Shown: positions 1-13,400 of the stretch, piece by piece
Layout of the letters: every line of letters begins with the position of its first letter
Numbering within the stretch: the stretch's first letter is position 1
From: Tomocerus qinae
Taxonomy: Eukaryota > Arthropoda > Collembola > Entomobryomorpha > Tomoceridae
Direction of reading: 5' to 3'
Length of the DNA stretch: 64,000 bases
Assembly: GCA_020055645.1 (NCBI GenBank)
Contig: CM034550.1
Location: 18,737,001-18,801,000, forward strand
Program-made: the position numbers and the translations under genes
The notes under the pieces: generated by a model
Told to the model about the DNA's origin: nothing
The model's database searches: none
What the model saw: the letters and a program-made list of their open reading frames with translations, nothing else

Positions 1-547
1 AGGCATACCTAAACAGATACAAATAGAATGTTATCCTAAACTGATTATTGTTCATCAACGGTAGTTAAAATATTTAAATAGTTTTTAAATAGATATAGAC
101 ACACAATATGTAAAACTTTCCTATATATAAAGATATTTAATCAGTAATAATATAATTTTACAGTACAAACACAAAACATGCTAATTTGTGTCTTTATTTC
201 CATGAATTCTTATATAGGTTAAAAATAATTACACAGTACAAAAACTTATTTTTTACCTTTCGAATGTAGCTTTGGCTTATGCTCAAGAATTTATTCCTTT
301 ACAACAGCAGAATTATGAGTTCATCTATATGGAGTATATATAACAATAACCTTATAGGAAGGACGGATACCATTATACTTTTTCAGAAAGGTCTATATAA
401 CAATAACACAAAACTATCCGTACAAAACTTACAAATAGCACTATATAGATGCATTTTACATCCCATAAATATGCTAATAACCTAAGTGAAGTAGGTTCAA
501 AAGTAAATATATAAAATAGGTATATATTTGTTGATAAATGTACTTAC
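1..547. other. Non-coding stretch at left edge
   Basis: No exon could be supported here. If the membrane-anchor exon at 548-676 is real, this is the start of its first intron. I looked for a following acceptor plus open frame on the minus strand. The best candidate, ending at a GTAAAA donor near position 257, runs into an in-frame stop at the phase needed, so I do not call it. Confidence 0.5.
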
Positions 548-676
548 ATACTTATATAGCTCAATATTATGGTACGTTACGTTCTTGTCGATGTAGGTCA
601 TCACAATCTTGACAATGCAAATCAGCACAATAAACAATGCGATGACAAAAGCCACATTAAACAAACGGTGACACAT
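548..676 (-). CDS. Possible N-terminal exon of a type II membrane protein (partial)
   Basis: Read on the minus strand, an ATG at 676 opens 43 codons that end at a strong donor (TAT|GTAAGT) in phase 0. An in-frame TAA lies a few codons upstream of the ATG, so this would be a first coding exon. The peptide has a short basic N-terminus (MCHR), a strongly hydrophobic segment at about residues 5-27, then a polar stretch with an N-V-T glycosylation sequon. This is the layout of a Golgi or ER type II enzyme anchor. The rest of the gene would lie left of the window. It sits about 640 bases 3' of the brp stop codon on the same strand. I cannot assign a family, and a chance hydrophobic ORF is possible. 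Confidence 0.42.
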
Positions 677-1314
677 GTATTTTGGTGGACAGAGTTATTT
701 GGAAAGCTTTCCTCTGCCGGAAATGAAATACAATAAGGAAATTGTTTTTAATTGTTTCGCTATAATTTGAAATATATCTCTGTACGACTCAAGTCATTAT
801 TTTTAAGTGCCTTATGCAATTAAAACTATAATTTATGTACTAGGCGTGTATGTAAGATCTTTTTCGTCAATTGTTGGGTCTTGAAGATATTTTTAGTCAC
901 ACAAAACGTGCTTAAGATTTAAATGCATAATGAATATATTTTGATATTAAACTACTTTAGAAGTTCATTTGGCTGATGCTGACATGAATTGCAAGCAAAA
1001 GGCAGGTCTCTTCGTTAGGCTGAAGTAGTCAGCATTTACTTGAGAACATTCAGCAGAAAAGTCATCGCATCGATGTTAACCGCATGAAAATGTTCCGTGG
1101 CTACAGTTCAACTGTTTTAGCTCCCGTTTTTATGCTTCGTGTGTAGGAGTTTTCGCTCATTCTATAAAGAATTAAACAATAGCATGTTAACATTCTGTTT
1201 ACATTGCAGCTTATAAGTGCACATGAAATAAGAGCTGGCTGCCAACATGATTCACGACAAATTCCACATAAACATCTTGCACGTTTTATGCGATGAAATA
1301 ATGTCATCTGAGTA
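677..1314 (-). other. Presumed brp 3' UTR / short intergenic region
   Basis: This lies between the last brp stop (1315-1317) and the putative membrane-protein exon. A weak ATTAAA poly(A) signal on the minus strand (TTTAAT at 747-752) could end brp. The 68-codon minus ORF at 1101-1307 is cysteine-rich but has no recognisable similarity and is probably UTR noise. Confidence 0.4.
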
Positions 1315-1468
1315 TTATACCTCTATATGGATTTTTCCAATCAGTTCGTCTCTCTCTTTCTTTAAGACTTCCAAATTATTCTCTTCTTTACTGTTGTGAA
1401 TCCCAGTCATTTCAGCCAATGCAATTTGAGCGTCCTTTTCAGACAGCTTCGTCGTCAAGCTTTTCTGT
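1315..1468 (-). CDS. brp: brp last coding exon: ELKS-like C-terminal tail
   Basis: The acceptor (ATTTTTACAG) joins in phase with the 1611-1906 exon to give LFDLRQKSL. The segment LSEKDAQIALAE followed by LKKERDELIGKI corresponds to the ISEKDANIALLE and LKREKDRLV region of vertebrate ERC1/ERC2. The protein ends in H-I-E-V and a TAA stop. The final GTATAA could also act as a weak donor, because the identical hexamer is used as a donor after the exon at 11466-11975. Another C-terminus therefore cannot be excluded. The remembered Drosophila Bruchpilot lacks this tail. Confidence 0.85.
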
Positions 1469-4400
1469 CTGTAAAAATTACACATGATAAACAAAGTTGA
1501 ACATGCTCGTCATAAATGAGTAAAACCTTATATAGTATGTATAAATACATAAACATCCCTATGAATGTTAATGCTATATTTATTACGTGTTATTTTATAC
1601 ATTCTATTACCTCAAATCAAATAACTCTGAACTTCTCTCGCTAATTTCAATTTCCAGGGCTGTAATTTGCGTTTTTAATTCTTGAATTAACTTTTCATCT
1701 TCTTCGTGTTGGGATCTTGCATCAAATTCCCTTTGCTCAGCCAAATTAATAGTTTGTCTCAATGCTTCTTCTAATTCTAAGCATCTTTGATCTCTCTGGT
1801 CGGCAAGCTTGATGATTTGTTCAAATTCTTTGGAATGTATATCAAGACTTTTTTCAACTTGGGCCAGATTCTTTTTTAAATTATCATTTTCTTGGATCAA
1901 TCCATCCTAAATAATATAAAAGATACACTTATACTTGCAAGAATACATATGCGAAAATTCATATTATCATAAATTCTTCTGTACCTTGTCTTAAATGGTG
2001 ATACACACGATTAATTTGAAGATGGATTATTATGTAAAGAATGCAATGCAAAAAACAAGCTTTCGTTAGACAAATAAATACACAAATACGTCTTAGGCTA
2101 TTTTCAACCTAAAATCATATCGTTAAAAATAAAATCAGACTGCATAATAAATTGCATGGACTTGGTAATTATATATTTTTTAAGTTTCGAATTTACTTTT
2201 ACTTCGATTCGGTCAGCACAATCAATCACTTACTACTCACTATCTATATAAACAACCAAACAGACTAGAATATAATGTAAGTAATCTGATTCAGCCAGAT
2301 ATGTCAAAATCCAGAACAATGAAACTGATGCCTGGAATATTTCACTTTAGTCATGTCAACATAGTATTTCACATTATCATACACAGACAGACAACCACCA
2401 CTATATACCATAGCATTCAAGTTTTACAACATTCAATATGTTCACACTTAGTAATTAGGTTAACATTATTCTTATTAGTGTTTCATTAATTATGTTAGAT
2501 ATATGTATTAGTTTATTATTACTTATGGATATTATTATCTTATTTTTATGAATTTATATTCATAAAGTACATTCATTTCATGCATGTTAAAACACTCTGG
2601 ATTATTTTTGTGTTGTATAAGTATCTGTAGATATTATATCGGCTACTTTTACTACGATACTGTTCAACTACACGTTTGAAACACAAATATACATTAAAAG
2701 GTAAATAAAAATGAAAAAGAATGTTTATAATAATACATTTTTGCTACCCATCGGATACCCCGTATTTTTGACTATTGGAGGAAATTGAGACAAATCCCCC
2801 AGTTAATTAGTAACAATAACAATGTTAGTTCTGTGAATACTTTTGATAATAAGTTATGTCTGCACTATATTTGTTCGAGTACACGCATAACGAACGTTAC
2901 AGATCTTCATTCAACTTGAACAAACAATACATAGGATTCGTCAACAGTCAACCAACTATTACTCACTTACTTATGAACAGTTCATTTTATGTATGTTTTC
3001 TTTTCGAAAAAAATAAATCCATTTATTGTTAACAGTTTTTTTTAAGTTTACGTAGTATGTCTTGCGACCTGACTCGACTTGAACATTGAATATTGGACAA
3101 TTAACCAACATTTAACTTATTTAATAATGTAAGACGACTGTGGTATAGTATAGTAGTTAATATATTAGTTTTATAGGATTATTAACGTGTAAATTAGTTC
3201 TTCCGACGTTGCGGCACTTTATAAAGACCCAATGAGGCAATATCTATGTAATTACGTCATAATATAAGCATGAGGAAAAGTTGAAGGATTTGGACAAAAA
3301 TTAATTTTCTCGTTAATTATAATTGTAAATGTAAGTAATACTTCTGTATGGTTTATGGCAGTGGTATGTTTATTATCCAAATTATATGTATTGTTGTAAG
3401 TAGTGTTTTATGTGCTAGTTATTCATTTTCTCGCTCACTCCATCATCAGTATAGTAGTGTGCTTTCAAGGAAAACAATTCCCGGAATCCCATATAAGGCA
3501 TCCGTTTATAATCAACGTTCTCCTGCACTGTGCAATTTAAGAACGTAACGATAAAACGCAAACCAATCAATAGATAGTAGGTCCTCAATAAAAATGATAC
3601 AGGTATAGATCATTAACAAACTTTGTATGCTTACAAAAAATAGTTTAGTATTAATATATCGAAAATATCAGCAACATGACTAATTAGCTAACGTAAATGG
3701 TTATTTTTCATGTGTGTATTGTATACTGATTAATACGTCCAATTTACTATCTACTGATTCCAAATCCCACAAACCCAATTTTTTACAGTATTAGTATTGC
3801 TTTCTCAATTCTACCTATCTATATATATAAGTCATAGGCAGTATATCTTAATTTTAAGCTTATATGTAGTATAGTAGATCAATATTGTATTATAACCTGT
3901 TCTGGCTATATATGCTTTGTATAGTTTGTATGGAGAAGTTACACAATACCGATTTATTACTCACATCAAGCGTAGGTGATGCATTTTATTCAATCCATGA
4001 TTTACATTGCGACCAATTTAACTCCATAAATCCTAAAAGCACAAAGGATGTCTACAGAAATGACAGATATTAGTAATATGCATGTGTGTATACTTATGCA
4101 CTTCGGCCAGCCGACTCTATCTCTAAAAGAAGCCAATAAATTTTATCTGGAGAGGAATTTCTGTAAAGTTTGGCTACTCTATCAATATATTTCTAAATGA
4201 TCTATATACAGTAAAGCTGTAACTCTAAGTGCACTAAATTGAATTAGTAATGTGTTGAAGGGACAGAAAGAAGGATGGGAGGGTCTAGTAAGTATATTAT
4301 GTCATAGTGTTCTTTATATTTGATACCTGATACCTTACAGATTAACTTGATTCTAAAAATATTCTCTCCGCATAAATAATAATGGATTATTGCCAACGCA

Positions 4401-7400
4401 ATTCCTTATTGTACTCGAAGCCAATTGAAGCTTATATAGGCCGTGTGTTTGTGTTATGTTCTGTAGTTAGTAAGGTATCTGGCTTTTTTTGATAATGAGC
4501 CGAAATTCGAAAGAACATTGTACATAGGTATGTGATAAAGGTCAACGTGCCCGCACGTGTAATGTATGAGCACCCGTAAAAAGTTTTAATTAGTTAGCTA
4601 AGGGATGATTGGGTGTATAGCTTTTATTAATATTCTATTGTAACAGTAAGAAAGGCTGCTGATTAATTCACTGTTCTCTCTCTGCATCAGTACAGATAGT
4701 ACAGAAGGATTGGAATTGAATGTGTACTCTTCTAAATAGTAATTAATTGCAAGTAGACAAGAAGACGTCACGTTAGTATTATTAATTACATAGTATGTAT
4801 GTCTGCTCTAAGTAATTCTCATCTCTACAGACTCCTTTAAATATACCTTGTGGGGATTGTTGCTTTTAGTATTGCCCATTCTCGATCAGTTTCTCACGAC
4901 TTACATATACCCATTTGACTACTAAGAATCCTGGGTGGGTTGGATTTAATTAATATTATTGGGCATAGCAAAACTACATGCAAATTTCAATAATCAAAGG
5001 AGACTATGGAATTCAATTGGTCGCAATGCTATCAACGATAGAACGCTATGCTTGAACCACCAAGTAATTAGATTTAAATATCTTAGGCTTTAACTAACTA
5101 TTAATCAACTTATCGTGAAGAATACGCCTTGTCTTATATACCAACAATATCTATACTAAACTATGAACCTTTTGACTTGGTATCTTATCTTACGTAATAT
5201 ATATATGTATCCGAGTTTAATATATTTGTTAGTAACTTATGTTTTATTATTGTTAGTTATATTTATACTTATATCAATATGATTTGTATCTTTATGTATA
5301 GGTAATGATTCATCATAATTTCAGACGTGGAATTGAACATTCTACGAGCTAAACAACGAGACGAGATGTTCGCATTTTCTTGTTATTGAGTTAGTGAGTT
5401 GTACAATTACAATTAGTTTTTAGTCCATAGTCCTTGTCTTGAAATGTTATATTTAATTATTGCATGTATGCATGGAATGACTGATTGATTGGAATTCTTA
5501 AAGCTGTTGTTATTTAGGTTAGCTGATTAGAATTTGATTTGTAATACTTATAATAACCATCCAGGTATATTACGATTACTTATTAGTATATATGTATATA
5601 GTATATGTATGTAGGTAGGTAAAGGTTTGATTTTTATATTACATTAGAGAAGTCACACATGGATTTGATTTGGGTTTGCTTTTTGCATGCATCATGCAAT
5701 TAGTATTCAATAAAATCTTGAAATACCTTAAACTACATATTATCTAGAGCTGCATCTTTCCATAACATTAGGTTATGTGCTAAACAAGGCTAATTAATTA
5801 TTGTATTATGACTAGAATGCTGTCCACACGACTGCCTGCTGATTATTCCTTGTCCCTACATGTACATTGTATGTTTTCATTTCTCCAGTAGAAGAGAGTC
5901 ATTATTAACCAGGCTGTTATTTAGTATATCCATGTAGCACAGGTGAGTCCAGTACTAGTGGACAAATAAGGCTTGAGTTGTGATCTGATGTATGTAATTG
6001 TATTTCATTACTGTAGTCGTACGTAATTAGTATTGAGTCAACTTATAAATACAGTACAAAGTACAGAGTTATGCAACTTGGTTCAGAACAGATAGACAAG
6101 AGATTCAAGAGCACTCAGCTAGTATAGGTATCTACTATGTATATAGTTGTCGAGATTTAAGGGATAAGGTGTATAGTGTTTTGAGGCAATTTCCATATTG
6201 GTAGAAGATATACTGTGGGACCACAGTGGGGTTTCAGGGTCAATATTCGGGGCTTAGTAGTGGTAGGTTAGGTCGAATTTCAGACAAGTTCCATAGATTA
6301 GAGAGATATAGTGTGTGGTAGGTTTTGTAGTGGGACAGGCTGAGAAGAGGAATGCAATGCAACTGATCATTAGTAGTTTTGTTATTAGAAGAGTGATTTT
6401 AGGAAACCGGCTGGGCCCTGTGGTTACACACACAAACAACAAAGTGTAAGTAATTGGCTCATGTCATGTAATGTAAATACTAGATTAGTTTCCAACACAC
6501 ACACAATGCAAACAGGAAATTGCCATTTAATATTTACCTGGTCACTGGACGATTTCTGTTTCTCCACCCGAAGGGCTCTAATTTAAACAAATTGGAACAG
6601 TTAAACTTTGGTAATGTACACAAATGTGAATGATAGAATCATAACTTACTCTTGTAGTTGATGAATAGTTTTATCTTTTGTGTTTTGTTCTTCTTGACTC
6701 ATTTTCATGAGTTGTAGCAACCTCTCCATTTCTCCTTGGATTCTATGAGCCTCTGCTTTGGCATTTTCCATCTCCTTCTTATAAGTCTCCAAGTCTTTTA
6801 CCATAGCTTGAGTATTTCCAGCAGCTGCAGCTTGACCTTTGTTTTGCTGTTGTTGTTGCTGCATTTGTTGTTGATGTTGTTGGTGCATCTGCTGCATTTG
6901 CTGCTTTTGGATTTGTAATTCGCTAATAAGAGCGTCAATCTCTTGTGACTGCGATTTAACAGTTTGGTCAAGTTCTTCAAGTTTTCTTTGCTTGTCTTGA
7001 ATGCCCCGATTATTTGCATCCAATTTTTGGCGACTCTCTTCTAATTGTCGTTTTTGCTCATCGATTTGTTTTCTTAATTTTTCTACCTCGACAGTGCTAG
7101 TACTAGATTGGGATTGAGAGCTTTGAGTTACTTGGTGCAGCTTTTGTTGTAGTTGGGCAATATCCATCTGTGTGAATTAAAAAAATGTATGAATTAGGAC
7201 AGGAAGGAATATTTTACTACTTACATTTTCTAGTTTACTTACCTGGCGCTTTTCTAATTCTTCTACTAGAGACTCCAACTGACTTTGCAATCGGTTTCGG
7301 TCGTTTTCAGCCACCTTTTTGAGTTTGTCCATCTCAGCACCAAACATTTTCTCCTTTTCGCACTTTTCTTTGAACTTGGCTTCGATATCTAAGAATCTCT

Positions 7401-10400
7401 TTCTCTCATCTTGCAGAACTTTCTTAATTTTCCCGAATTCTGTATCATATTCTCCGAGTTTAGATCTCAGTAGTTGCAATTCCTTATCCTTATCGTCACC
7501 CTGGACTCGGGAGTTGAGCTCTCGCTGAAATTGTACCAAAAGTTCTTGGGATTTTTCTAGTTGCGTGACAAGTTCGTCTCTTTCTTTGGTTAACTGCATC
7601 ATTTCATGTTCCATCTTAGACATCTGCTTTTCATATTTGTCCTGTTGGGATTTATATCTTTCCAGCTTTTCTTGGATTTTGTGCTGGTCCTTAGCCTTAT
7701 GTTGCAACTCCGCATTTTGATTATCAAGCATTTGTTTCATTTTGCTCATGTCATTTAATTTCTCCTCTAGCACTTGCCTCAGTTTCAAGTTTTCAGTTTG
7801 TTTTTCTTGTATTTCGGCAGCGAATTTGTCCACATCAGCATTAGATTTACTTTGACTAGTGATTTGCTGTTGTAGCTTCGTAATTTCATTTGTTTTTGCT
7901 GTAAGTTCAGCTTTAAGATTTTCGACTTCCTTAATCCTAGTATTTAATTCTTTGCTAATAGTTTTCAAATTATTTTGTTCCTTATCTAAATTTAATTTTA
8001 TTGCTTGGTTTTCCGCAACAAGCTTTTCGAAATCTTCATTGTGCTTTCTCTCGACTCCCGACAGAACTTCGGACTTTTCTTTAGTGATTTTCATATTTTC
8101 ATTCTTTACTTCAGCCAGTTCAGATCGAAGTTTGTTAACATCTCTAGATCTCTCTTCCAATTGTGTCTTAATAATATTGTATTCCCTAGTTTTTTCTTCA
8201 ACGTTGTTTTTAGCGGATAGGAGTTCTCGATTGATTCTTTCCTTTTCAGGATCGAATTTGTAGCCCGAAATTTCTTCTTTAAGTTTCTTTATTTCCGTTT
8301 CTAAATTCCGTTTTAATTCGGATGCGGAGTCAAGTTCTCTATTTTGTCTGTCTAGTTTCTCCTTTAGCCTTGAAATCTCTACGGATGATTTGTCAACATC
8401 TTCTTTACTCTTGTCTAGTTGCGCCATGTATTTATCTATTTGCTGAACTAATTTCCTATTTTCTTCCGCATAGTTAGACTTGGTTTCTTCTGGCGTTCGT
8501 TCACTGCTTTCCAATTTCTCGATTTTCTGTCGGAGACTCTCCTCAAGCTCTTGAAGCTTAACAATTTTTAACATGTTACGATCGTTTTCTTTCTCCATTA
8601 ATAACTTCTCCTTTTCTAAGTCTTCTATATTTGACTTTAATTTATTCATTTCGGATTGAAGTCGGGTGTTTTGTAAGGAAGTGGACTCCATTTCCTGACG
8701 CAGGCGGTTAAGATCCTCTATAATTCATTAATTAATGATCATAGCAATTTAATGTAGTTATACTTCATATATATTTCCCTTTGACAACTCACATGCAACT
8801 TCCTACTCTCATCATTCCTACCTAAACACGCTAATCTTGATCAAAGTACTTGGTATACAAATTCCTGCCTGTCATCAATTGACAAAAAAATATTCCTGAG
8901 CCATTAGTGGTTTGGTAGACAGAGAATACAATTATTGTAGTTCCCTAAATTAGATTCTAGTTGAAAGTTATTAAAAGACTACGTTCCTCAAGTCTCAATT
9001 TATTCAATTGCGTTTATTTATTCTGACAAAACCATTAGAGAGAAAGGAAACTGGTGTAAGTAGGTATAACGTAATGAGCGTCTTTGAGTGTTTTGCTTTC
9101 ACTCTATGAACTGTCTAGAGTAACATTAAGCCCAGCGGAGTAAATTGATAAAATTAACTAGCATCCGGTTCATATTCTACTGTGCAGACAGCACATTGGG
9201 TCTTGTCCTCTTCTGCCCTCGTACTTTTTGCTTTGATGCTTATTCTGCAGTATTTCAGTATTCCATCGGCTTCACGAAGAGAAACGTGCATGAACTGCAA
9301 ATGTTTCGTATCAAGGAAAAGAAAGCAATAAAAGCCTTGTGTGATATGAAAACGATCTACTAGAACACAACAGAATGCTATACGGTATACACTTTAACTC
9401 TTATAATAAGGAAGACTGCTACTTGTAGGACAAGGGAGAACTAAATCGATGAATTTTCTGTTGCGTAATGTAATACGACTATGAGGGAGGTAAGTATAGA
9501 GCTGGTGGGTGTTTCTACGATATACATAAATATATTCCGTTTCAAGTCTCATTCCAACAAGAACTAAAACAGGAAACGGGGACGGGGCACCTACTACAGT
9601 GTACGGAAAAGAGACAGCGATAAACATTTTCGAGAGGAAACCAAAATCAACACCAGGGTATTCATTCGACAAAAAGGCTAGATGTCTAAGACTATCTCTC
9701 TGCATAATGCAATATGCTAACTAAGTTAAAGTGAACTACGTAGGTTTACGTATCTGTGTTAACCAACCGAGGAAAACTTACCCGAATGTTTCTCCTGGGA
9801 CGCGTGTGCTCTTCCGTATTGTGTGTGCAGTCTGTCCAGCTCTACTTGTAGTTTGGTGACCTCTTCGGTTGCTTTCTCCTTCGCATCTTTCTCCTTCCGT
9901 AACTCAAAAATAAGTTTGTCCAATTTCTCCCTTCCGATTTCCACTTCCACTTTAAACCGCTCGTTGTCATCTTTGTATTTATCTTCCACCTCTTTGAGTC
10001 GGGATAACTGTAGACAATTCCGATCGTAGATGTCTTGTAGTTTTGAATTTTCATCCCGCAGCTTATTAATAGTAAGGTTCGTTTTGTCTAGTTCATTCAG
10101 ATTGGTTTCCAATTTGGAATTCACTCTGTAGAGTTCTGATTGACATCGTTCATATTTCTCAAGAACACGATCTAACTCTAACTTCAAACAATCTCTTTCT
10201 TCCAAAAGTTTCCCTGAGCTTAATTGACTCTTCTCTAATTTATCTCGGATAATCTCTATTTCTGTTACAATGGATTCTTTTTCGGAGATCAATTTTTGAT
10301 TGGTAATATGGACTTTTTCCAATCTCTCTTGTATAAGTTCCAGCTCACTTTGCAAAGACTCTTTGTCTCTCATTGCTTTACTATGTTGGGACTGTAGCAA

Positions 10401-13400
10401 ATCTATTCTCTCTTGAACCCGCTCGTTTTCACTCGAAATATTCTCCTTTTCCTTCTGAAGTCTTTGCAATTGCATTAGACTCTTATCCGATTTATCTCGC
10501 GTTCTATCTAATTCCATTTGGAGCTGCTCCTTTTCTTTTTGCAGACGCGTTGATTGTCCCAGAGCTTTGTCCAGCTGCACTTGGATGTTCTCGTAGTCAT
10601 ACAACAACTTCTCACGTTCATTTTGCAGCTGAAACAGAGTAACACATAAATCCAATTAGCATATATACTCTACCATTCCAATTTGCATTGACATACTTCA
10701 ACCTATCTGTAGTACATAATCATAATAATATAGCAGAGACTGATTATATTGTACTAGTAGTTTTAGTTTGATTCTTTTTTGTTACAAATTGCATTTTTGC
10801 TATTACAAAATGTGCATTACAGCCACTGTTAAGAAAAATTGTGGAAAACATTATGATTTTGACTGCCAATTATATCCATGCTTTTACTTTGTTAACACGG
10901 AGAATAAAAGCAGGAACATAATGTGCATTTAATACACGTAAAAGGAATGGTGTGCCCATTTCCCGTCTGTTTATAACTTGGATGTAAAGAAAAGTACATC
11001 TATTACACATTTGAAAGGAAAGTTTTGTCATTATCTGGATTCTCGGAGTACAGTGCAGTTTTTGTTAGTTTTAGTGTATCATTAAAACTATATTATTACA
11101 GAACAGAACACTTGATATGTATATTAAATGAAAGCAGACAGACAAATATTAAACAAATAAAGCAAAATGAATGCAATGTAAAATGTAACTGGCTGGATTC
11201 GTATCATGAACAGAGCCTTAAGGCAAAGCCACATGAGTCTGTATGTGAAAATAGTAAAAAGTTTTATTATGCTGCATTGATTTTCTGGCTATTGTTCCCA
11301 CAAAAGCTCAAAAGTATCTCACATCAGATTGCGCAAGTTTTGTCGCATAAAAAGTACAAAGTAGATAGAGAGAGATCCCGGACTCCACTCTATTTCATTG
11401 ATGGCAGAATGTGGAAAAGTAGTAGAATATGTAGAAGTACATTACAACAAGAAATAATTTTATACCCTTCTGGCTTCCTGGACACTTTTATCAAGTTTTT
11501 CCTGTACTCGGTCTAATTCCCCTTGAGCCTTGTCAAAAGCCTGTTGTGTTTTGTCAATTTGAAGCTGCGTTTTGCCAAGAGTAGCCTGACTCCTCTCTAA
11601 TTCCTCTTTGAGCTTTTCCAGCTCCATTGACGCCTTGTCTTTTTCCGAATGAATCCTCTGTAACACAACTTGACTCCGTTCATATTCATCTTTGATATTA
11701 TCCTTCTCACTTTGTGCGTTTTCAAGTTTGGCTTTCAATCGGTAAATCTCGCCTTGAGACTTTTCTATTTTTTCTTGCATCTGTTCTAATTCGGTACGAG
11801 CACGTTCGTAATCTGATTGATTCATTCGCAGTTCAGCTTGAGAGCGTCTTAAATCCGCTGTTACTCTGTCATACTTTTCTTGAAGACGATCCAACTCTTG
11901 ACTATTATTGAAAGTATTCCGGCCAAAAGTTGTCTGACTTCGTTCCAAGTCTGTTCTCAGCCTTTCGCTTTCCGACTTTTTATTTTTACATATATATATG
12001 CATATCATTTGTATAATTAGTGGGTCATGACCATCATGTGTTGATATTCATATGTCATTGCAGTTTTTTCACAGGTCACAATGCAGGTTGGAGTTAATCA
12101 CAATCACATGAATGACATGTTAGGAAAATACAAACAAGAAACACAAAGCATTAGATCCAAAATGTTCATCGCTCCTGGTCTTCATTTTATAATTTTCTCT
12201 GTAATACAAAACTACTTCTAATGTGTAACTAACTTAATTAACTACAAATCATTTACTATTCTACTGTCAACAATCCAAACTCCAAACACTACATTTGTGT
12301 TAAATACTCAAAAACACAATAAACAAGAAACTTTACAGTACATACAAAAACTAGACTCAACTAAAAGTATCACAGAAAATTAAAACTTACAAATACGTCT
12401 ACAATACTCTACACTATTCTTAAACTTCAAAAACATTCAAAAGAGCCAAACTAAATAAAAAACATTTTTAATTTCATTGTTCATATCACAGAAGTATATA
12501 GTAAAAGTTTATATAGCGGATCACTGTGCATTCAATTGACAAACTACTGACTAGTAGACACACTGTATTATGTTTGCTACAAAAATAGTTTTGTATGTAG
12601 GAGGACTTTAATGATTTCAGATGTGCAGTCTAAATTGCTCTAAAGTGCATCTACATCGTATGAAAAGCTTACTTAGGTATTTATATAGGACAAAATTACA
12701 AAAATACAAACTAGACAAAAATAATTTAGTTCTACATCTAATTGTACATTTCTTAAAACGCTTGCTTGCAATTTGCAGTAATGATAATCACTATAGTATA
12801 AATAGCTGTGCAAAATGCACTACGTAAACGTTATTAGCTGGGTGCATTTGTATTACGTTGCCAAAAAGTTCATTTTTTTATCGAATTGCACTTAGATTGC
12901 ACTTAGATATTAAAAGTGAAAAGTTTAATTAGATGTAATAAATATTGAATGTTTTACATACTGTTTTTGTTCTGAGATATGAACTTTCAAGTGAGAAAGT
13001 AGCCGTTTAGGTTAGTAGTTATACATGAATTAACATCTATTCATGCTAGCATTACATTGGTTTAAGGAAAATTACCTTGTCTTGTAAACGTACCTTCAAT
13101 CGATCATTCTCTAGCTCTAATTTTGTTACGCGTTGTCTATGAGATTCCCATTCAGAACTAGTTTTTCCAACTTCTGATTGAACTTTTTCCAGCTCGGCTT
13201 TACATTTACCTAATTCTGATTGAGATTGCTCAAGTTTTGTTTCAACTCTTTCCTGCAACAACACAAAAAACAACATTCATTGATCCCGATCTTTTATAAA
13301 TCAAATGCACAATAGTATAAACCTCTCAACTCCAGAAACTATGAATGAATCTTTGAATCTGACCCAAAAAGAACTTATAAATATTAATTTTATGGAATTA

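Noticed and set aside
1101-1307. Cysteine-rich 68-codon minus ORF after the brp stop
   Set aside because: No acceptor joins it to brp in phase and no known cysteine spacing is present. Treated as 3' UTR.
7859-8263. 134-codon plus-strand ORF
   Set aside because: It is the antisense of the large brp coiled-coil exon. Long antisense frames are expected opposite K/E-rich coding sequence, and it has no family resemblance.
11025-11516. 163-codon plus-strand ORF
   Set aside because: It lies in a brp intron and overlaps the end of a brp exon on the other strand. There are no supporting splice or start signals and its composition is random.
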